Part shown: piece after piece, positions 7,711-16,319 of the stretch
Numbering within the stretch: position 1 is the stretch's first letter
How the letters are laid out: each line of letters begins with the position of its first letter
Source of the DNA: Nocardia sp. CY41
GTDB lineage: Bacteria; Actinomycetota; Actinomycetes; Mycobacteriales; Mycobacteriaceae
Reading direction: 5' to 3'
Assembly: GCF_009829325.1 (NCBI RefSeq)
Contig: NZ_VUOS01000007.1
Span: 186,001 to 250,000, forward strand
Length of the DNA: 64,000 nucleotides
The notes under the pieces: generated by a model
Seen by the model: the letters and a program-made list of their open reading frames with translations, nothing else
What the model was told of the DNA's origin: nothing
The model's database searches: none
Made by a program: the position numbers and the translations under genes

Positions 7711-8004
7711 TCATGTCTGGGGGTGTTGGCCGTCGTCGCGCCAGCAATGCTCGTCCAACGGCGGCGTGTAGACCACTCCGTCGCAGGCGTGGCAGCGGTG
7801 GGTGCGGTGCCCGTTGCGTCCCTCTACCCGGCAGGGCAGCCAGACGGGGGTGAAGGTGCCGTGAGCGAGGACGTGACCGTTGGGGCAGCGGACCGGCCGC
7901 GTCTCCGCAGCGCGTCCGTCGGAGAGCCGCACGAGTTGCCCAGGCTCGCCGCGGCGTCCGTCAGGTCCTACGTAGTGCTGCCGCATCCACTGATCGTGGC
8001 ACAC
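7711..8004 (-). CDS. Small zinc-ribbon-like phage protein
   Basis: A 97-residue reading starts at GTG 8004, with an ATG at 7986 as the alternative. It has a CPNGH motif near residue 40, CR near 58 and CHAC near residue 71, then a terminal HC. The spaced Cys/His pairs suggest a treble-clef or zinc-ribbon domain with an N-terminal beta segment (GQLVRLSDG). It follows the HicB-like membrane protein gene by 11 bases on the same strand. A nucleic-acid or protein-binding role is inferred from the zinc motif. Confidence 0.5.
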   Translation of the reverse strand: MCHDQWMRQHYVGPDGRRGEPGQLVRLSDGRAAETRPVRCPNGHVLAHGTFTPVWLPCRVEGRNGHRTHRCHACDGVVYTPPLDEHCWRDDGQHPQT

Positions 8005-8015
8005 CCGACCGACAG

Positions 8016-8489
8016 CTACTTCCTGCCGAGGATCCAGACGAGGAGCCAGATCGGTGCCCACATGCCGCACGTCACCAAGGTCATGAGTGCGTGAAAGCCA
8101 TGGTTGGGTCCGACGCGATACCCGCCCACCCGCGCGGAGGCGTTGACGACGACATTCTGCATCACCTGCGGCGGCGCGGGCGCGTAAGTGGGCTGTGGCT
8201 GCATGATCGGATACGGGGCGGTCGGCGGCTGATGGATCGGGGCGTGCTGCTGGACGGGGACGGGTGGGGGCGTGAACGGCACCTCGGGCAGGGGGACGTC
8301 TCCGCCGGAGTTGATGAGGTCCCGCAGCGTCCCGTCGACGAGCTTCATCAGCCCGGTGTGGGCCTCTTCCGGTGAGTAAGCCTCCCAGCTGAGGTTCGGG
8401 AACTCGGCGCATCGGGCGACGAATTTGTCACCGTCCCGCAGCACTCGGTAGGTGTAGCGGTCAGCAGTTGGGTACTGCGGTCCGGTCAT
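8016..8489 (-). CDS. HicB-like domain joined by a Pro-rich linker to a C-terminal membrane hairpin
   Basis: The 157-residue protein starts at ATG 8489. Residues 10-60 match the HicB-type partial RNase H fold (YRVLRDGDKFVARCAEFPNL, then SPEEAHTGLMKLV). Residues 70-110 are a Pro/Gln linker. The C-terminus (NHGFHALMTLVTCGMW, then PIWLLVWILG) is a membrane hairpin of a type found in actinobacterial and phage proteins. No HicA toxin is adjacent. The architecture suggests a membrane-tethered phage immunity or sensor protein rather than a classic antitoxin. Confidence 0.6.
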   Translation of the reverse strand: MTGPQYPTADRYTYRVLRDGDKFVARCAEFPNLSWEAYSPEEAHTGLMKLVDGTLRDLINSGGDVPLPEVPFTPPPVPVQQHAPIHQPPTAPYPIMQPQPTYAPAPPQVMQNVVVNASARVGGYRVGPNHGFHALMTLVTCGMWAPIWLLVWILGRK

Positions 8490-8591
8490 GAATGTCCCCT
8501 CGGGGTCGGGCAGGTTCCCCCTGCGATTGGAATGCCCTGCGCACAGGCTGTCGGGCTGCTCATCGTGAACAACCGGGTCGTGTTACGCGGG

Positions 8592-8622
8592 TCACAGCGT
8601 GTCTGGTGTGGACACGCTGTGA
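8592..8622. terminator. Perfect 12-bp hairpin downstream of the cargo operon
   Basis: Arms tcacagcgtgtc (8592-8603) and gacacgctgtga (8611-8622) pair perfectly around a 7-base loop. It begins 7 bases after the stop of the minus-strand gene at 8630, a terminator position. No T-run follows, so an operator for the gene starting at 8489 is also possible. Confidence 0.6.
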
Positions 8623-8629
8623 GCGGCGC

Positions 8630-8839
8630 TCAGGAGTTGAGTCCGGCCAAGAATTTGCGCACCGCGTCGGTGAAGTCGTCGCACTCGGCGCAGGCCGCGA
8701 TGTTCCCCAAGGGGATCACACCCGTCTCGGCGAGCCCGGTGATGGGCAGGGTGCACAGGCAGATGTGGAGGCAGCGCGGGCAGAGCGCGATGCCGGTCGG
8801 ATCGCCGACGGATACCTCCACCCGCATGGCGTTGCTCAT
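8630..8839 (-). CDS. Small Cys-rich (zinc finger-like) protein
   Basis: The 69-residue product starts at ATG 8839, overlapping its upstream neighbour as ATGA. It contains CPRCLHICLC at residues 20-29 and CAEC at residues 50-53, two Cys pairs about 27 residues apart that could hold one zinc ion. There is no signal peptide. It is the third gene of an overlapping minus-strand operon that opens with a secreted protein. Function is unknown. Confidence 0.5.
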   Translation of the reverse strand: MSNAMRVEVSVGDPTGIALCPRCLHICLCTLPITGLAETGVIPLGNIAACAECDDFTDAVRKFLAGLNS

Positions 8840-8985
8840 GCCTTCGATCCTCCCATCTGCATCCCGCCGCCGTGGCGTTCGAGCCATTCGACGAGCGGCT
8901 CCATCCCGTACCGCAGCAGCTCGAGCTCGCGGGTGAAGGTCTCGCGGCACTGCTCGGGTACGTCGAACGCGAGGGTGATCGTCAC
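8836..8985 (-). CDS. Small hypothetical protein in overlapping cargo operon
   Basis: A 49-residue protein starts at GTG 8985, overlapping the secreted-protein gene by GTGA, and ends in ATGA with the Cys-rich gene. It consists of one beta strand (TITLAFDV) and a long amphipathic helix (CRETFTRELELLRYGMEPLV). No family was recognised. The double overlap shows that it is translated as part of a three-gene cascade. Confidence 0.45.
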   Translation of the reverse strand: MTITLAFDVPEQCRETFTRELELLRYGMEPLVEWLERHGGGMQMGGSKA

Positions 8986-9311
8986 CGGATCACGCCGAGC
9001 ATGTCCGGGCACGACACGTCCACCATGGTGCCGAGGGTGTAGCCCAACTGGTGCGGGTAGTGGTCGACGGCCAGGTGCTCGAGCGCGGCCCGTTTCCCGG
9101 CGGGGGTGGGGTCGGCGCGCAGGATCCCGCACACCTCGTTGGCGGTCTGGATGATCTCCGGCTGGAACTGGCGGTTGACGCCGCCGAGCAGGAGGCGGAC
9201 CTCCATCTGCTGACCGTCGGTCCAGCCGGGCCACGGGGCGGCGTTGGCCGGCGAAGGGGTGAGCGCGAGCGCCGCGGCGGACAGGGCAGTGATATCGATG
9301 CGGATTCGCAT
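8982..9311 (-). CDS. Secreted small protein, DUF732-like, phage cargo
   Basis: The 109-residue product starts at ATG 9311 with a signal peptide (short basic start, hydrophobic core, ANAAPWPGW cleavage region). The mature part is helical with two Cys residues (NEVCGILRAD and VDVSCPDML) that could form a disulfide, resembling the DUF732 family of secreted actinobacterial proteins. It leads the three-gene operon at the phage edge. A secreted cargo protein in a prophage may alter the host surface; this is inference. Confidence 0.6.
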   Translation of the reverse strand: MRIRIDITALSAAALALTPSPANAAPWPGWTDGQQMEVRLLLGGVNRQFQPEIIQTANEVCGILRADPTPAGKRAALEHLAVDHYPHQLGYTLGTMVDVSCPDMLGVIR

Positions 9312-9358
9312 GAGGATTGCTCCGTGGAGGTGGAAGTCATGTACCCGGCTATCGTCAG

Positions 9359-9994
9359 ATATCTCTGCACAAGCTCACCGGACCCGCGGTGTCGGCCGAC
9401 GAGGTCGGTCCGGTGGACGTGGTGCTGCTCTCGCACGACGAACACGCCGACAACTTGGACGACTCCGGCCGGAAGCTGCTGACCACCGTGCCGACCGTGC
9501 TCTCCACGCCAGGCGCCGCCACTCGCATCGACGGTGTGCGCGGACTGGAGAACTGGGAGACCGTGACGGTGCACGGAGTGCAGGTGACCGGTGTGCCCGC
9601 CCTGCACGGACCGGAGGGATGCGAGCCGTTCAGCGGGATCGTCACCGGGTTCGTGCTGCGCGCCGACGGGCAGCCGACGGTGTACGTCTCGGGTGACAAC
9701 GCCTCGGTGGACGTGGTGCGGAACATCGCCGAACGGATCGGTCGCATCGACATCGCCGTGCTCAACGTCGGCGGCGCGAACATCGGACGTTTCGGCGACA
9801 CCGACGTCACCCTGAACGCGCGCACCGCGTTGCAGGCGGCCGAGGTCCTCGGCGACGCGGTGATCGTGCCGGTCCATTCCGATGGCTGGGCGCACTTCAG
9901 CGAGACGCTCGATTACCTCGGGCACGTCTTCCGTTTCGGCGGCCGCGCCGAGCAGTTGCGGGTACCGCCGTTGGGTCGCCCGGCCACCGTGTGA
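9359..9994 (+). pseudogene. Metallo-beta-lactamase-fold hydrolase lacking its N-terminus
   Basis: The frame reads LHKLTGPAVSADEVGPVDVV followed by LLSHDEHADNLDD, the region just before and at the metal-binding loop of an MBL-fold subfamily. It continues with ALHGPEG, a SGDNAS strand and PVHSDGWAHF. The usual first 45-50 residues, with strands beta1-3 and the DP motif, are missing because phage-type sequence abuts near 9340-9370. A TTG-initiated read from 9317 is open but has no native N-terminus. Element insertion or deletion broke the gene; residual activity is unlikely. Confidence 0.7.
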
Positions 9995-10124
9995 GGCGGG
10001 CCGTCCGCGCTCAGCTGGGCAACGTGCCGAGAAACTCGCCCGCGGCGCGGGGCGCGGGTGGTCGCGGTGCGCGCTCGGCGCGTCGGTCGTGGCGCGGGCC
10101 CCGCCCCGGGGCGACGATGACGGT

Positions 10125-11234
10125 ATGAGGATCGGAGTACCACAGGAGGTCAAGGAGCAGGAGTTCCGGGTGGCCCTGACGCCGGCGGGCGCCGGGGAAC
10201 TGGCCGGGCAGGGACACGACGTGCTGGTGCAGGCGGGCGCGGGCGTCGGATCGGGATTCCCCGACGCCGACTACGCCGCGGCGGGGGCCCGCCTGGTCCC
10301 GGACGCCGACCAGGTGTGGCGGGAAGCCGAGCTGGTGTTGAAGGTGAAGGAACCGATCGCACCGGAGTACCCGCGGATGCGCCGCGGGCAGGTGTTGTTC
10401 ACCTTCCTGCACTTGGCGGCGTCGCGCGACTGCACCGATGCGGTGCTGCGCTCGGGTATCACCGCCATCGCCTACGAGATGGTCCGCGCTGCCGACGGGT
10501 CGCTGCCGCTGCTGGCCCCGATGAGCGAGATCGCGGGCAAGCTCGGCGCCCAGGTCGGCGCGTACCACCTGATGGCCCCACTCGGCGGCGCGGGACTGCT
10601 GCCCGGCGGGGTTCCGGGCGTGCGGCCGGCGGAAGTCGTGGTGCTCGGCGGCGGCGTCGCGGGGTCGAACGCGGCCGCGGTCGCCGTGGGCATGGGCGCG
10701 CGGGTCAGCGTGCTGGACACCAACCTGCACCGGTTGCGCGAGCTCGACGCCCGCTTCGACGGGCGGATCGCCACCGTCGCGTCGAACGCCGCCGAGATCC
10801 GGCGCGCGGTGCTGTCGGCCGATCTGGTCATCGGCGCGGTGCTGGTCCCCGGCGCGCGTGCGCCGGAACTGGTCCCCGACGACCTGGTCGCCGGTATGCG
10901 CCCCGGTGCGGTGCTGGTGGACATCTCCATCGACCAAGGCGGCTGCTTCGCCTCCGCGCGCCCGACGACGCACGCGAATCCCACCTACCGGGTGGCGGAT
11001 TCGCTGTTCTACTGCGTGGCCAACATGCCGGGCGCGGTGCCGCACACCTCGACGATCGCGCTCACCAACGCGACCCTGCCCTACGTGCGGGCGATCGCCG
11101 ACCTCGGCTGGCAGGAGGCCTGCGCCACGCATCCCGATCTGGCGCACGGGCTGACCGCGGACGCCGGGCGGCTGCTGTCGGCGGAAGTGGCGGCCGCGCA
11201 CGGGTATTCGCGGCCGCTCGGCGTCGCGGGCTGA
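10125..11234 (+). CDS. ald: Alanine dehydrogenase
   Basis: The 369-residue protein starts at ATG 10125 ([20 protein letters not shown]), the standard opening of NAD-dependent L-alanine dehydrogenase, which interconverts alanine and pyruvate plus ammonia. The pyruvate-binding region has KVKEPI with catalytic Lys, FTFLHLAA with catalytic His, and a Rossmann motif [24 protein letters not shown] is the conserved substrate-site strand. Length fits the family. The gene stands alone, between the phage edge and the convergent ECF sigma gene, and would help alanine use or redox balance at low oxygen. Confidence 0.93.
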   Translation: MRIGVPQEVKEQEFRVALTPAGAGELAGQGHDVLVQAGAGVGSGFPDADYAAAGARLVPDADQVWREAELVLKVKEPIAPEYPRMRRGQVLFTFLHLAASRDCTDAVLRSGITAIAYEMVRAADGSLPLLAPMSEIAGKLGAQVGAYHLMAPLGGAGLLPGGVPGVRPAEVVVLGGGVAGSNAAAVAVGMGARVSVLDTNLHRLRELDARFDGRIATVASNAAEIRRAVLSADLVIGAVLVPGARAPELVPDDLVAGMRPGAVLVDISIDQGGCFASARPTTHANPTYRVADSLFYCVANMPGAVPHTSTIALTNATLPYVRAIADLGWQEACATHPDLAHGLTADAGRLLSAEVAAAHGYSRPLGVAG

Positions 11235-12194
11235 CTACTCCTGCTCGGTGCGGCCCTCGCCCATGAACCAGTCGGGCATCCCGTCCGTGGGCAGGTCGCG
11301 CAGCTTGTCCGGGTTGCGGACCACGTCGATCGCGACGATGCGTCCGTCGTCGACGGTGAAGGAGAACACGCCGGTGTGGGTGCCGTCGAAGACCACCAGC
11401 CCGGGCTGACCGTTGACCAGCACCGCGCGACCCCAGCCGCCCACCGCGGACGGCGAGTGGTACCAGCCGAGCAGCAGCTTGGCCACTAGTTCGGCGCCGC
11501 GCACGGGCTGCCGGATCGCGGGCACCTTGCCGCCGCCGTCAGCGGTGAGGCTGACGTTCGCGTCCAGAACACCCAGCAGGGCGCTGAGGTCGCCGGAACG
11601 CCAGGCCACCGAGAATGCGGACACCACTTTCTTCTGCTCGTCCGGGGAGGCCGGGAAGCGCGGCGTGCCCTGCTCGACGTGCTTGCGTGCCCGCGAGGCG
11701 AGCTGACGGACGGCGGCCGGGGTGCGGCCGACCACTTCGGCGACCTCGGGGCCGCTCATGCCGAAGACGTCCTGGAGCACGAACGCGGTGCGCTCGGCCG
11801 GGGACAGCGACTCGAGCACCACCAGCAGCGCGGTGGTGACCCGTTCGTCCTGCGTGATCCGGTCGGCCGGGTCGTCCCAGCTGGTCACCTCCGGCTCCGG
11901 CAGCCATTCGCCGACGTACTGCTCGCGGCGGACGCGGGCGGAACCGAGGTGGTCGAGGGCCAGCCGGCCGGTGACCGTGGACAGCCAGGCGCGCAGGTTG
12001 TCGATCTCGCTCGCGGCGCCCGCCTCGTACTGGCGTTGCAATCGCAACCACGCCTCCTGCACGACGTCGTCGGCGTCGCTGAGACTGCCCAGCGTGCTGT
12101 AGGCGAGCCTGCGCAGATACGGGCGGTGCTCCTCGAACCGCCGCGCCAGCTCGGCCTGGTCGAGGGACTCGGGGGAAGGCTGTTCGGAAGTCAC
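11235..12194 (-). CDS. ECF41 (SigJ-like) sigma factor with SnoaL-like C-terminal domain
   Basis: The 319-residue protein starts at GTG 12194. Residues 15-90 form sigma region 2 ([16 protein letters not shown]). Residues 125-185 form region 4 ([20 protein letters not shown], then [17 protein letters not shown]). Residues 195-310 are the NTF2/SnoaL-like domain that replaces an anti-sigma factor in ECF41 proteins, including [20 protein letters not shown] and a terminal NPDKL motif. No anti-sigma gene is adjacent, as expected. ECF41 genes often sit beside carboxymuconolactone decarboxylase or oxidoreductase genes, but none is here. Confidence 0.85.
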   Translation of the reverse strand: MTSEQPSPESLDQAELARRFEEHRPYLRRLAYSTLGSLSDADDVVQEAWLRLQRQYEAGAASEIDNLRAWLSTVTGRLALDHLGSARVRREQYVGEWLPEPEVTSWDDPADRITQDERVTTALLVVLESLSPAERTAFVLQDVFGMSGPEVAEVVGRTPAAVRQLASRARKHVEQGTPRFPASPDEQKKVVSAFSVAWRSGDLSALLGVLDANVSLTADGGGKVPAIRQPVRGAELVAKLLLGWYHSPSAVGGWGRAVLVNGQPGLVVFDGTHTGVFSFTVDDGRIVAIDVVRNPDKLRDLPTDGMPDWFMGEGRTEQE

Positions 12195-12327
12195 TGCTGG
12201 TTCGCCGTTCGTCGTTCGGGCCCCGCCGGGCGAGTTTATGGATGCGTCACCGGGAAGACGACGCGGGGGCACAGAGTGTGACACGGGCCGTGCGCGCCGT
12301 TCGACGCACGCCCGATACTGTCGCCGA

Positions 12328-13245
12328 GTGCAGAAGGGGACCTCCACCGCGCTCGGTTTGCTGCTCGGATTCGCGCTCGATCGAGCGTTCGGGGATCCGC
12401 GCCGGTGGCATCCGGTGGCCGGATTCGGCTCTGCGGTAGCGGCACTGGAGTCGGTGACCTACGCCGACCGGCGCGCGGCGGGGTTGCTGCACGAGACGCT
12501 GGCCGTCGGCGCGGTGGTCGGTCTCGGAGCGGCGGTGCGGCGCGGCGGGGTGGCCGCGACCGCCGCGGCCACCTGGACCGTGTTGGGGGGACGCAGTCTG
12601 GCCCGGACCGGTCGCGCGATGGCCGACCGGTTGGCCGGTGGCGATCTCGACGGCGCTCGCGCGCTCCTGCCTTCCCTGTGCGGCCGCGATCCGCAGGCGC
12701 TGGACGCGGACGGGCTCGCTCGCGCGGCATTGGAGTCCATCGCCGAGAACACCTCCGACGCGGCCGTCGCGCCGGTGGTGTGGGGAGCCGTGGCGGGCAT
12801 CCCGGGGCTGCTCGGGTATCGCGCGGTCAACACGCTGGACGCGATGATCGGCTACCGCAACGAGCGCTACCGGCGTTTCGGCTGGGCGGCCGCCCGTGTC
12901 GACGACGCGGCCAATCTGATCCCGGCGCGGGTCACCGGGTTGCTCACCGCCGCCCTCGCCCCCTTGATCGGCGGCGGGCCCGCTGCCGCGCTGACCGCGT
13001 GGCGGCGGGACGCGGCCGGGCATCCCAGCCCCAACGCGGGGGTGGTGGAAGCGTCGATGGCCGGTGCCCTCGGCGTCCGGCTGGGTGGCCGTACCGAGTA
13101 CCCGCACGGTGTGGAGATGCGCCCGGTCCTCGGCGACGGCCCGGCTCCCACGCTGCACGATCTGCGCCGCGCGGTCCGCCTTTCCGAAGCCGTGCAGATC
13201 ACCGCCACCCTGCTGGCCGCCGCCGTCGCCGTGACCCGGCGCTGA
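12328..13245 (+). CDS. cobD: Adenosylcobinamide-phosphate synthase (CobD/CbiB)
   Basis: The 305-residue membrane protein starts at GTG 12328. It has the CbiB signatures LDRAFGDPRRWHPVAGFG, ALESIAENTSDAAVAPV, and AVNTLDAMIGYRNERYRRFG, with several membrane helices between. It attaches the aminopropanol side chain to cobyric acid to give cobinamide in B12 biosynthesis. The aminotransferase-like gene at 15255 is a CobC-type partner, so both belong to corrinoid assembly. The start at 12328 fits the family N-terminus better than the upstream ATG at 12238. Confidence 0.9.
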   Translation: MQKGTSTALGLLLGFALDRAFGDPRRWHPVAGFGSAVAALESVTYADRRAAGLLHETLAVGAVVGLGAAVRRGGVAATAAATWTVLGGRSLARTGRAMADRLAGGDLDGARALLPSLCGRDPQALDADGLARAALESIAENTSDAAVAPVVWGAVAGIPGLLGYRAVNTLDAMIGYRNERYRRFGWAAARVDDAANLIPARVTGLLTAALAPLIGGGPAAALTAWRRDAAGHPSPNAGVVEASMAGALGVRLGGRTEYPHGVEMRPVLGDGPAPTLHDLRRAVRLSEAVQITATLLAAAVAVTRR

Positions 13246-13365
13246 GCCGTTCGACGGAGTCGCCGCTGTCGAGACGGTGTGCGTATCGCGCGTACGGCGG
13301 CCCGGGACCGGCGCGGGTGCCGTCGGCCTCGCGAGTCCGCGTGCTGATCCGGATAGGCTTCCGCG

Positions 13366-13764
13366 ATGCGGATCGGGCTGATGACCATCGTCGTGGCGGA
13401 GTACGACTCCGCGATCGACTTCTTCGTCGATTCGCTGGGATTCGAGCTGGTCGAGGACTCGGCGGCGCGCACGAACGACGGTCGCGCGAAGCGGTGGGTG
13501 GTGGTGCGCCCGCCCGGCGCCGAAACCGGCATCCTGCTCGCGCGGGCCGACGGTGCGGCGCAAGCCGCGGTGATCGGGCAGCAGGTGGCGGGTCGGGTCG
13601 GTTTCTTCCTGCAGGTCGAGGACTTCCAGTCGGCGTATGACCGGATGGTCGCGCGCGGGGTGGAGTTCGTGCGGGCGCCGCGCGACGAGCCGTACGGGCG
13701 GGTGGCGGTCTTCCTCGACATCGCCGGGAACCGGTGGGATCTGCTGGGCCCGGATCGGTCCTAG
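13366..13764 (+). CDS. VOC-superfamily (glyoxalase/dioxygenase-fold) protein
   Basis: The 132-residue protein starts at ATG 13366. It has one vicinal-oxygen-chelate domain: the betaalphabeta opening RIGLMTIVVAEYDSAIDFFV followed by LGFELVEDS, then FFLQVEDFQSAYDRMVARGV and a C-terminal VAVFLDIAGNRWDLLG. A metal-binding Glu/His set is only partly visible, so catalytic activity is uncertain. Single-domain proteins of this kind act as glyoxalase-like enzymes or resistance-type binding proteins. It is convergent with the SURF1 gene and has no obvious operon partner. Confidence 0.8.
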   Translation: MRIGLMTIVVAEYDSAIDFFVDSLGFELVEDSAARTNDGRAKRWVVVRPPGAETGILLARADGAAQAAVIGQQVAGRVGFFLQVEDFQSAYDRMVARGVEFVRAPRDEPYGRVAVFLDIAGNRWDLLGPDRS

Positions 13765-13789
13765 CTCGACGAGTGCCGAATTGCGGCGA

Positions 13790-14689
13790 TCACCCGCGGC
13801 CGCGGCCGTAGCGGTCGGCCAGGCGGGCTTCCGTGGTCGGTGCGGCGGGCGCGGCCGGAGTGGTCGAGGGAATCGGCTCGGATCGGGGCCGCTCGGTCGG
13901 AGAGGGCGCGGGTACCGGCTCGGCGGCGGAGCCTTTCTCCTTCCGCCGTTCGCGGATCTCCGCGTAGACGAAGTAGCCGAGGCCCAGCGGAGCCATGATG
14001 CCGAAGGCCAGCCATTGCAGGCCGTAGGACAGGTAGGGGCCCGCGTCCAGCTGGGGGAGCGGAGTCGGGGTGAACGCGCCCGGTTGGTTCTCGCTCAGCT
14101 GCAGGTAGCCGCCGCGTTCGCCGCCGGTGGGAACGGCGGTGAGGGGCAGTTGCAGAACCGTCGATTCCTGGGCGGTATCGATGGAGTACACCTGGCGATA
14201 GCCGTCCTGAACGCTCGGATCCTTGCCGGGTGTGACGCCCTCGGACATCCGGACCCTGGCCTCGATGCGCTGCGGTCCCGCGGGCGGCTCGGGGACCTGC
14301 GGCGGGCGGGTGCCGTCGACCGCCGATACCAGTCCGCGGTCGATGAGGAGAACGCGGCCGTCGTCCAACCGGAACGTCGCGAGCACCGCGTACCCCGGAG
14401 CGCCGTCGAGGTGGCGCAGCCGCACCAGCACCGTGGAGTCCGGCAGGTAGCTGCCGGAGGCGGTGACCCGCCGCCACTCGGTGTGCTCGCCGCCTCCGGG
14501 GAGCACGGTGGTGACGTCGACGGGCTCGGCTTTCACCGAGTCGGCGATCAACTGGTTGCGGTGCGAAGTGGCCGTGTTCTTGCCCAGCTGCCACGGCGCG
14601 AGCACGGTGAAGCACAGGTAGGCGAACGCGGCGACCAGCACCGCCAGGATCAGCCAGCTGGGGCGCAGCAGGAAGGCGAGCCTGCGCAT
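13790..14689 (-). CDS. SURF1 family cytochrome oxidase biogenesis protein
   Basis: The 299-residue protein starts at ATG 14689, overlapping the ptpA stop as TGATG. It has two membrane helices, residues 10-32 (WLILAVLVAAFAYLCFTVLA) and about 222-245 (YGLQWLAFGIMAPLGLGYFV), bracketing an extracytoplasmic domain with the SURF1 signatures PWQLGKNTATSHRN and VLLIDRGLV. SURF1 proteins help assemble haem-copper oxidases. The last 55 residues are a Pro/Ala-rich cytoplasmic tail. Translational coupling to ptpA is conserved in related actinobacteria. Confidence 0.88.
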   Translation of the reverse strand: MRRLAFLLRPSWLILAVLVAAFAYLCFTVLAPWQLGKNTATSHRNQLIADSVKAEPVDVTTVLPGGGEHTEWRRVTASGSYLPDSTVLVRLRHLDGAPGYAVLATFRLDDGRVLLIDRGLVSAVDGTRPPQVPEPPAGPQRIEARVRMSEGVTPGKDPSVQDGYRQVYSIDTAQESTVLQLPLTAVPTGGERGGYLQLSENQPGAFTPTPLPQLDAGPYLSYGLQWLAFGIMAPLGLGYFVYAEIRERRKEKGSAAEPVPAPSPTERPRSEPIPSTTPAAPAAPTTEARLADRYGRGRG

Positions 14690-15210
14690 CAGGATCGCTC
14701 GTCGGAGACGAGGCGCGGATCGGGCGGTTCGGCGGCGGCCAGCTCGGCGCGCACCCAGTCGAGCAGGCCGGGGACGGCGGCCTCGATCTGCGCGCGCACG
14801 AGTTCGAAGTCCGCCGTGTCGCCGTAGTAGGGGTCGGCCACGTCCTGGTCGTCGGCGTCGGGGTCGAAAGCGCGCAGCAACCGCAGTCGCTCGGCCGGGA
14901 TCCCGAGCCGGGCCAGGTCGCGCTGGTGCGAGCGGTCCAAGGCGATCACCAGATCCGCGTCGCTGTGCTCGGCCCCGAACACCGCGGCGACGTGGCCGGT
15001 CGGGTATCCGTACTTGCGCAGGGTCGCGCAGGTCCGCGGGTCGGCGTCGTCGCCGACGTGCCACGACCCGGTGCCCGCGCTGCTCACCCGCACCCGGTTG
15101 GCGAGCCCGGCCCGGTAGAGGTGCGACGCGAAGATCTTTTCCGCCATCGGAGAGCGGCAGATGTTGCCGGTACAGACGAACGAGACGTGCAGCTGGCCCA
15201 CGCCTGCCAT
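14689..15210 (-). CDS. ptpA: Low-molecular-weight protein tyrosine phosphatase PtpA
   Basis: The 173-residue enzyme starts at ATG 15210. The P-loop CTGNICRSP (C-x5-R-S) is at residues 13-21 and the general-acid loop DPYYGD lies near residue 126. Both are diagnostic of LMW-PTPs, which hydrolyse phosphotyrosine. The GIPAERLRLL and ALDRSHQRDL helices fit the family. In pathogenic mycobacteria PtpA is secreted and acts on host proteins; secretion here is not shown by sequence. It is divergent from the cobC-like gene, with only 44 bases between starts. Confidence 0.92.
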   Translation of the reverse strand: MAGVGQLHVSFVCTGNICRSPMAEKIFASHLYRAGLANRVRVSSAGTGSWHVGDDADPRTCATLRKYGYPTGHVAAVFGAEHSDADLVIALDRSHQRDLARLGIPAERLRLLRAFDPDADDQDVADPYYGDTADFELVRAQIEAAVPGLLDWVRAELAAAEPPDPRLVSDERS

Positions 15211-15254
15211 TCTGGCCGGTCCCGCTCCCGCAGCGCCACGTAGGGTGTGATCTC

Positions 15255-16319
15255 GTGGCCGAGGACACCGTCGATCGCGCGAAACTGCGTCACCACGGCG
15301 ACGTGGACGCGCGCCCGGGCATGCTCGATTTCGCGGTGAACGTCCAAGGGACGGCGCCCCCGGAGTGGCTGCGCCTGCGCCTGGCCGGACGGCTGTCCGA
15401 TCTGGGCCGCTATCCGAGCGCCGAGGACGCCGAGGCCGCGCGCCGGGCGGTCGCGGCCCGCCACGGCCGTGTTCCCGGCGAGGTGTTGCTGCTGGCAGGG
15501 GCGGCGGAGGGTTTCGCGCTGCTGCCCCGTCTCGCGCCGCGGTCGGCCGCGGTGCTGCACCCGTCGTTCACCGAGCCGGAACTGGTGTTGCTGGAGGCAG
15601 GCGTTCCCGTCACCCGGGTCGTTCTGGAATCGCCGTACCGGCTCGATCCCGCCGCGGTGCCCCCCGAAGCCGACCTGGTGGTGCTCGGCAACCCGACCAA
15701 CCCGACCTCGGTGCTGCACCCGGCCGATACGATCCGCGCGCTGCGCAGGCCGGGGCGCGTCATCGTGGTCGACGAAGCCTTCGCCGACGCGGTCGCGGGC
15801 GAGCCGGAATCGCTCGCCGCCGACCCCGCGCCCGACCTGCTCGTGTTGCGCAGCCTCACCAAGACCTGGGCGCTGGCGGGCCTGCGCTGCGGCTATTTCC
15901 TGGGAGCGCCCGATGTTCTCGCGCGCCTCGGCCGAGGGCGGCCGCACTGGGCGCTGGGCACCCTGCAACTGGAGGCGATCGCCGCCACCGCGAGTCCGGC
16001 GGCCGTGGCCGAGTCCGAGCGCTGCGCGCGGACGCTCGCCGTGCACCGCGCCGCGATGATAGAGCGCCTGACCGGCCTCGGCGTCGCCGTCCACACTCCG
16101 GCCGCGGGGCCGTTCCTGCTCCTGCGCGTGCCGGATGGCGAACTGCTGCGCAAACACTTGGCGGTGGAAGGGATCGCGGTCCGGCGCGCCGACACCTTCC
16201 CCGGCCTCGGCCCGGACCATCTGCGCGTCGCGGTCCGCGGTGCGGAGGAGGTCGATCGGCTGGTCGCGGCGTTCCGGTCGGCAGATTTCGGGATCGAAGC
16301 AAAGGAAGGTGGACGATGA
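15255..16319 (+). CDS. cobC: CobC-like PLP aminotransferase (threonine-phosphate decarboxylase type)
   Basis: The 354-residue protein starts at GTG 15255. It is a fold-type I PLP enzyme: substrate region LDFAVNVQGTAPPEW, NPTNPTS around residue 145, VDEAFAD with the PLP Asp, and SLTKTWALAGLRCGYF with the Schiff-base Lys. It matches the mycobacterial Rv2231c type, annotated as CobC/CobD-like in corrinoid synthesis. It overlaps the Nif3 gene by ATGA. Histidinol-phosphate aminotransferase-like activity is an alternative reading. Confidence 0.85.
   Translation: MAEDTVDRAKLRHHGDVDARPGMLDFAVNVQGTAPPEWLRLRLAGRLSDLGRYPSAEDAEAARRAVAARHGRVPGEVLLLAGAAEGFALLPRLAPRSAAVLHPSFTEPELVLLEAGVPVTRVVLESPYRLDPAAVPPEADLVVLGNPTNPTSVLHPADTIRALRRPGRVIVVDEAFADAVAGEPESLAADPAPDLLVLRSLTKTWALAGLRCGYFLGAPDVLARLGRGRPHWALGTLQLEAIAATASPAAVAESERCARTLAVHRAAMIERLTGLGVAVHTPAAGPFLLLRVPDGELLRKHLAVEGIAVRRADTFPGLGPDHLRVAVRGAEEVDRLVAAFRSADFGIEAKEGGR

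Larger units (their letters stand above)
1..9360. mobile_element. Prophage / phage-derived element, right-hand part
   Basis: Tail-fibre-like structural genes, a paired terminator, a divergent regulator region and many tiny overlapping genes without housekeeping function identify phage-derived DNA. The left end lies outside the window. No integrase, portal, capsid or endolysin gene is visible, so the element is either cut by the window edge or reduced. The right edge is placed near 9340-9370, where a metallo-beta-lactamase-fold gene begins without its N-terminal part. No attachment core could be identified because the left end is not visible. Confidence 0.75.

Noticed and set aside
1..9360. 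Integrase, capsid, portal or lysis genes of the prophage
   Set aside because: Every frame in this part was considered and none shows recombinase, terminase, portal or endolysin motifs; such genes would lie left of the window.
9317..9994. Intact metallo-hydrolase from TTG 9317
   Set aside because: The first 15 codons have no similarity to the family's N-terminal strands and overlap the promoter side of the phage cargo operon; a truncated gene explains the sequence better.
12328..13245. Cobalamin riboswitch before cobD
   Set aside because: The 130 bases upstream contain no B12-box-like sequence (gccactg) or matching fold.
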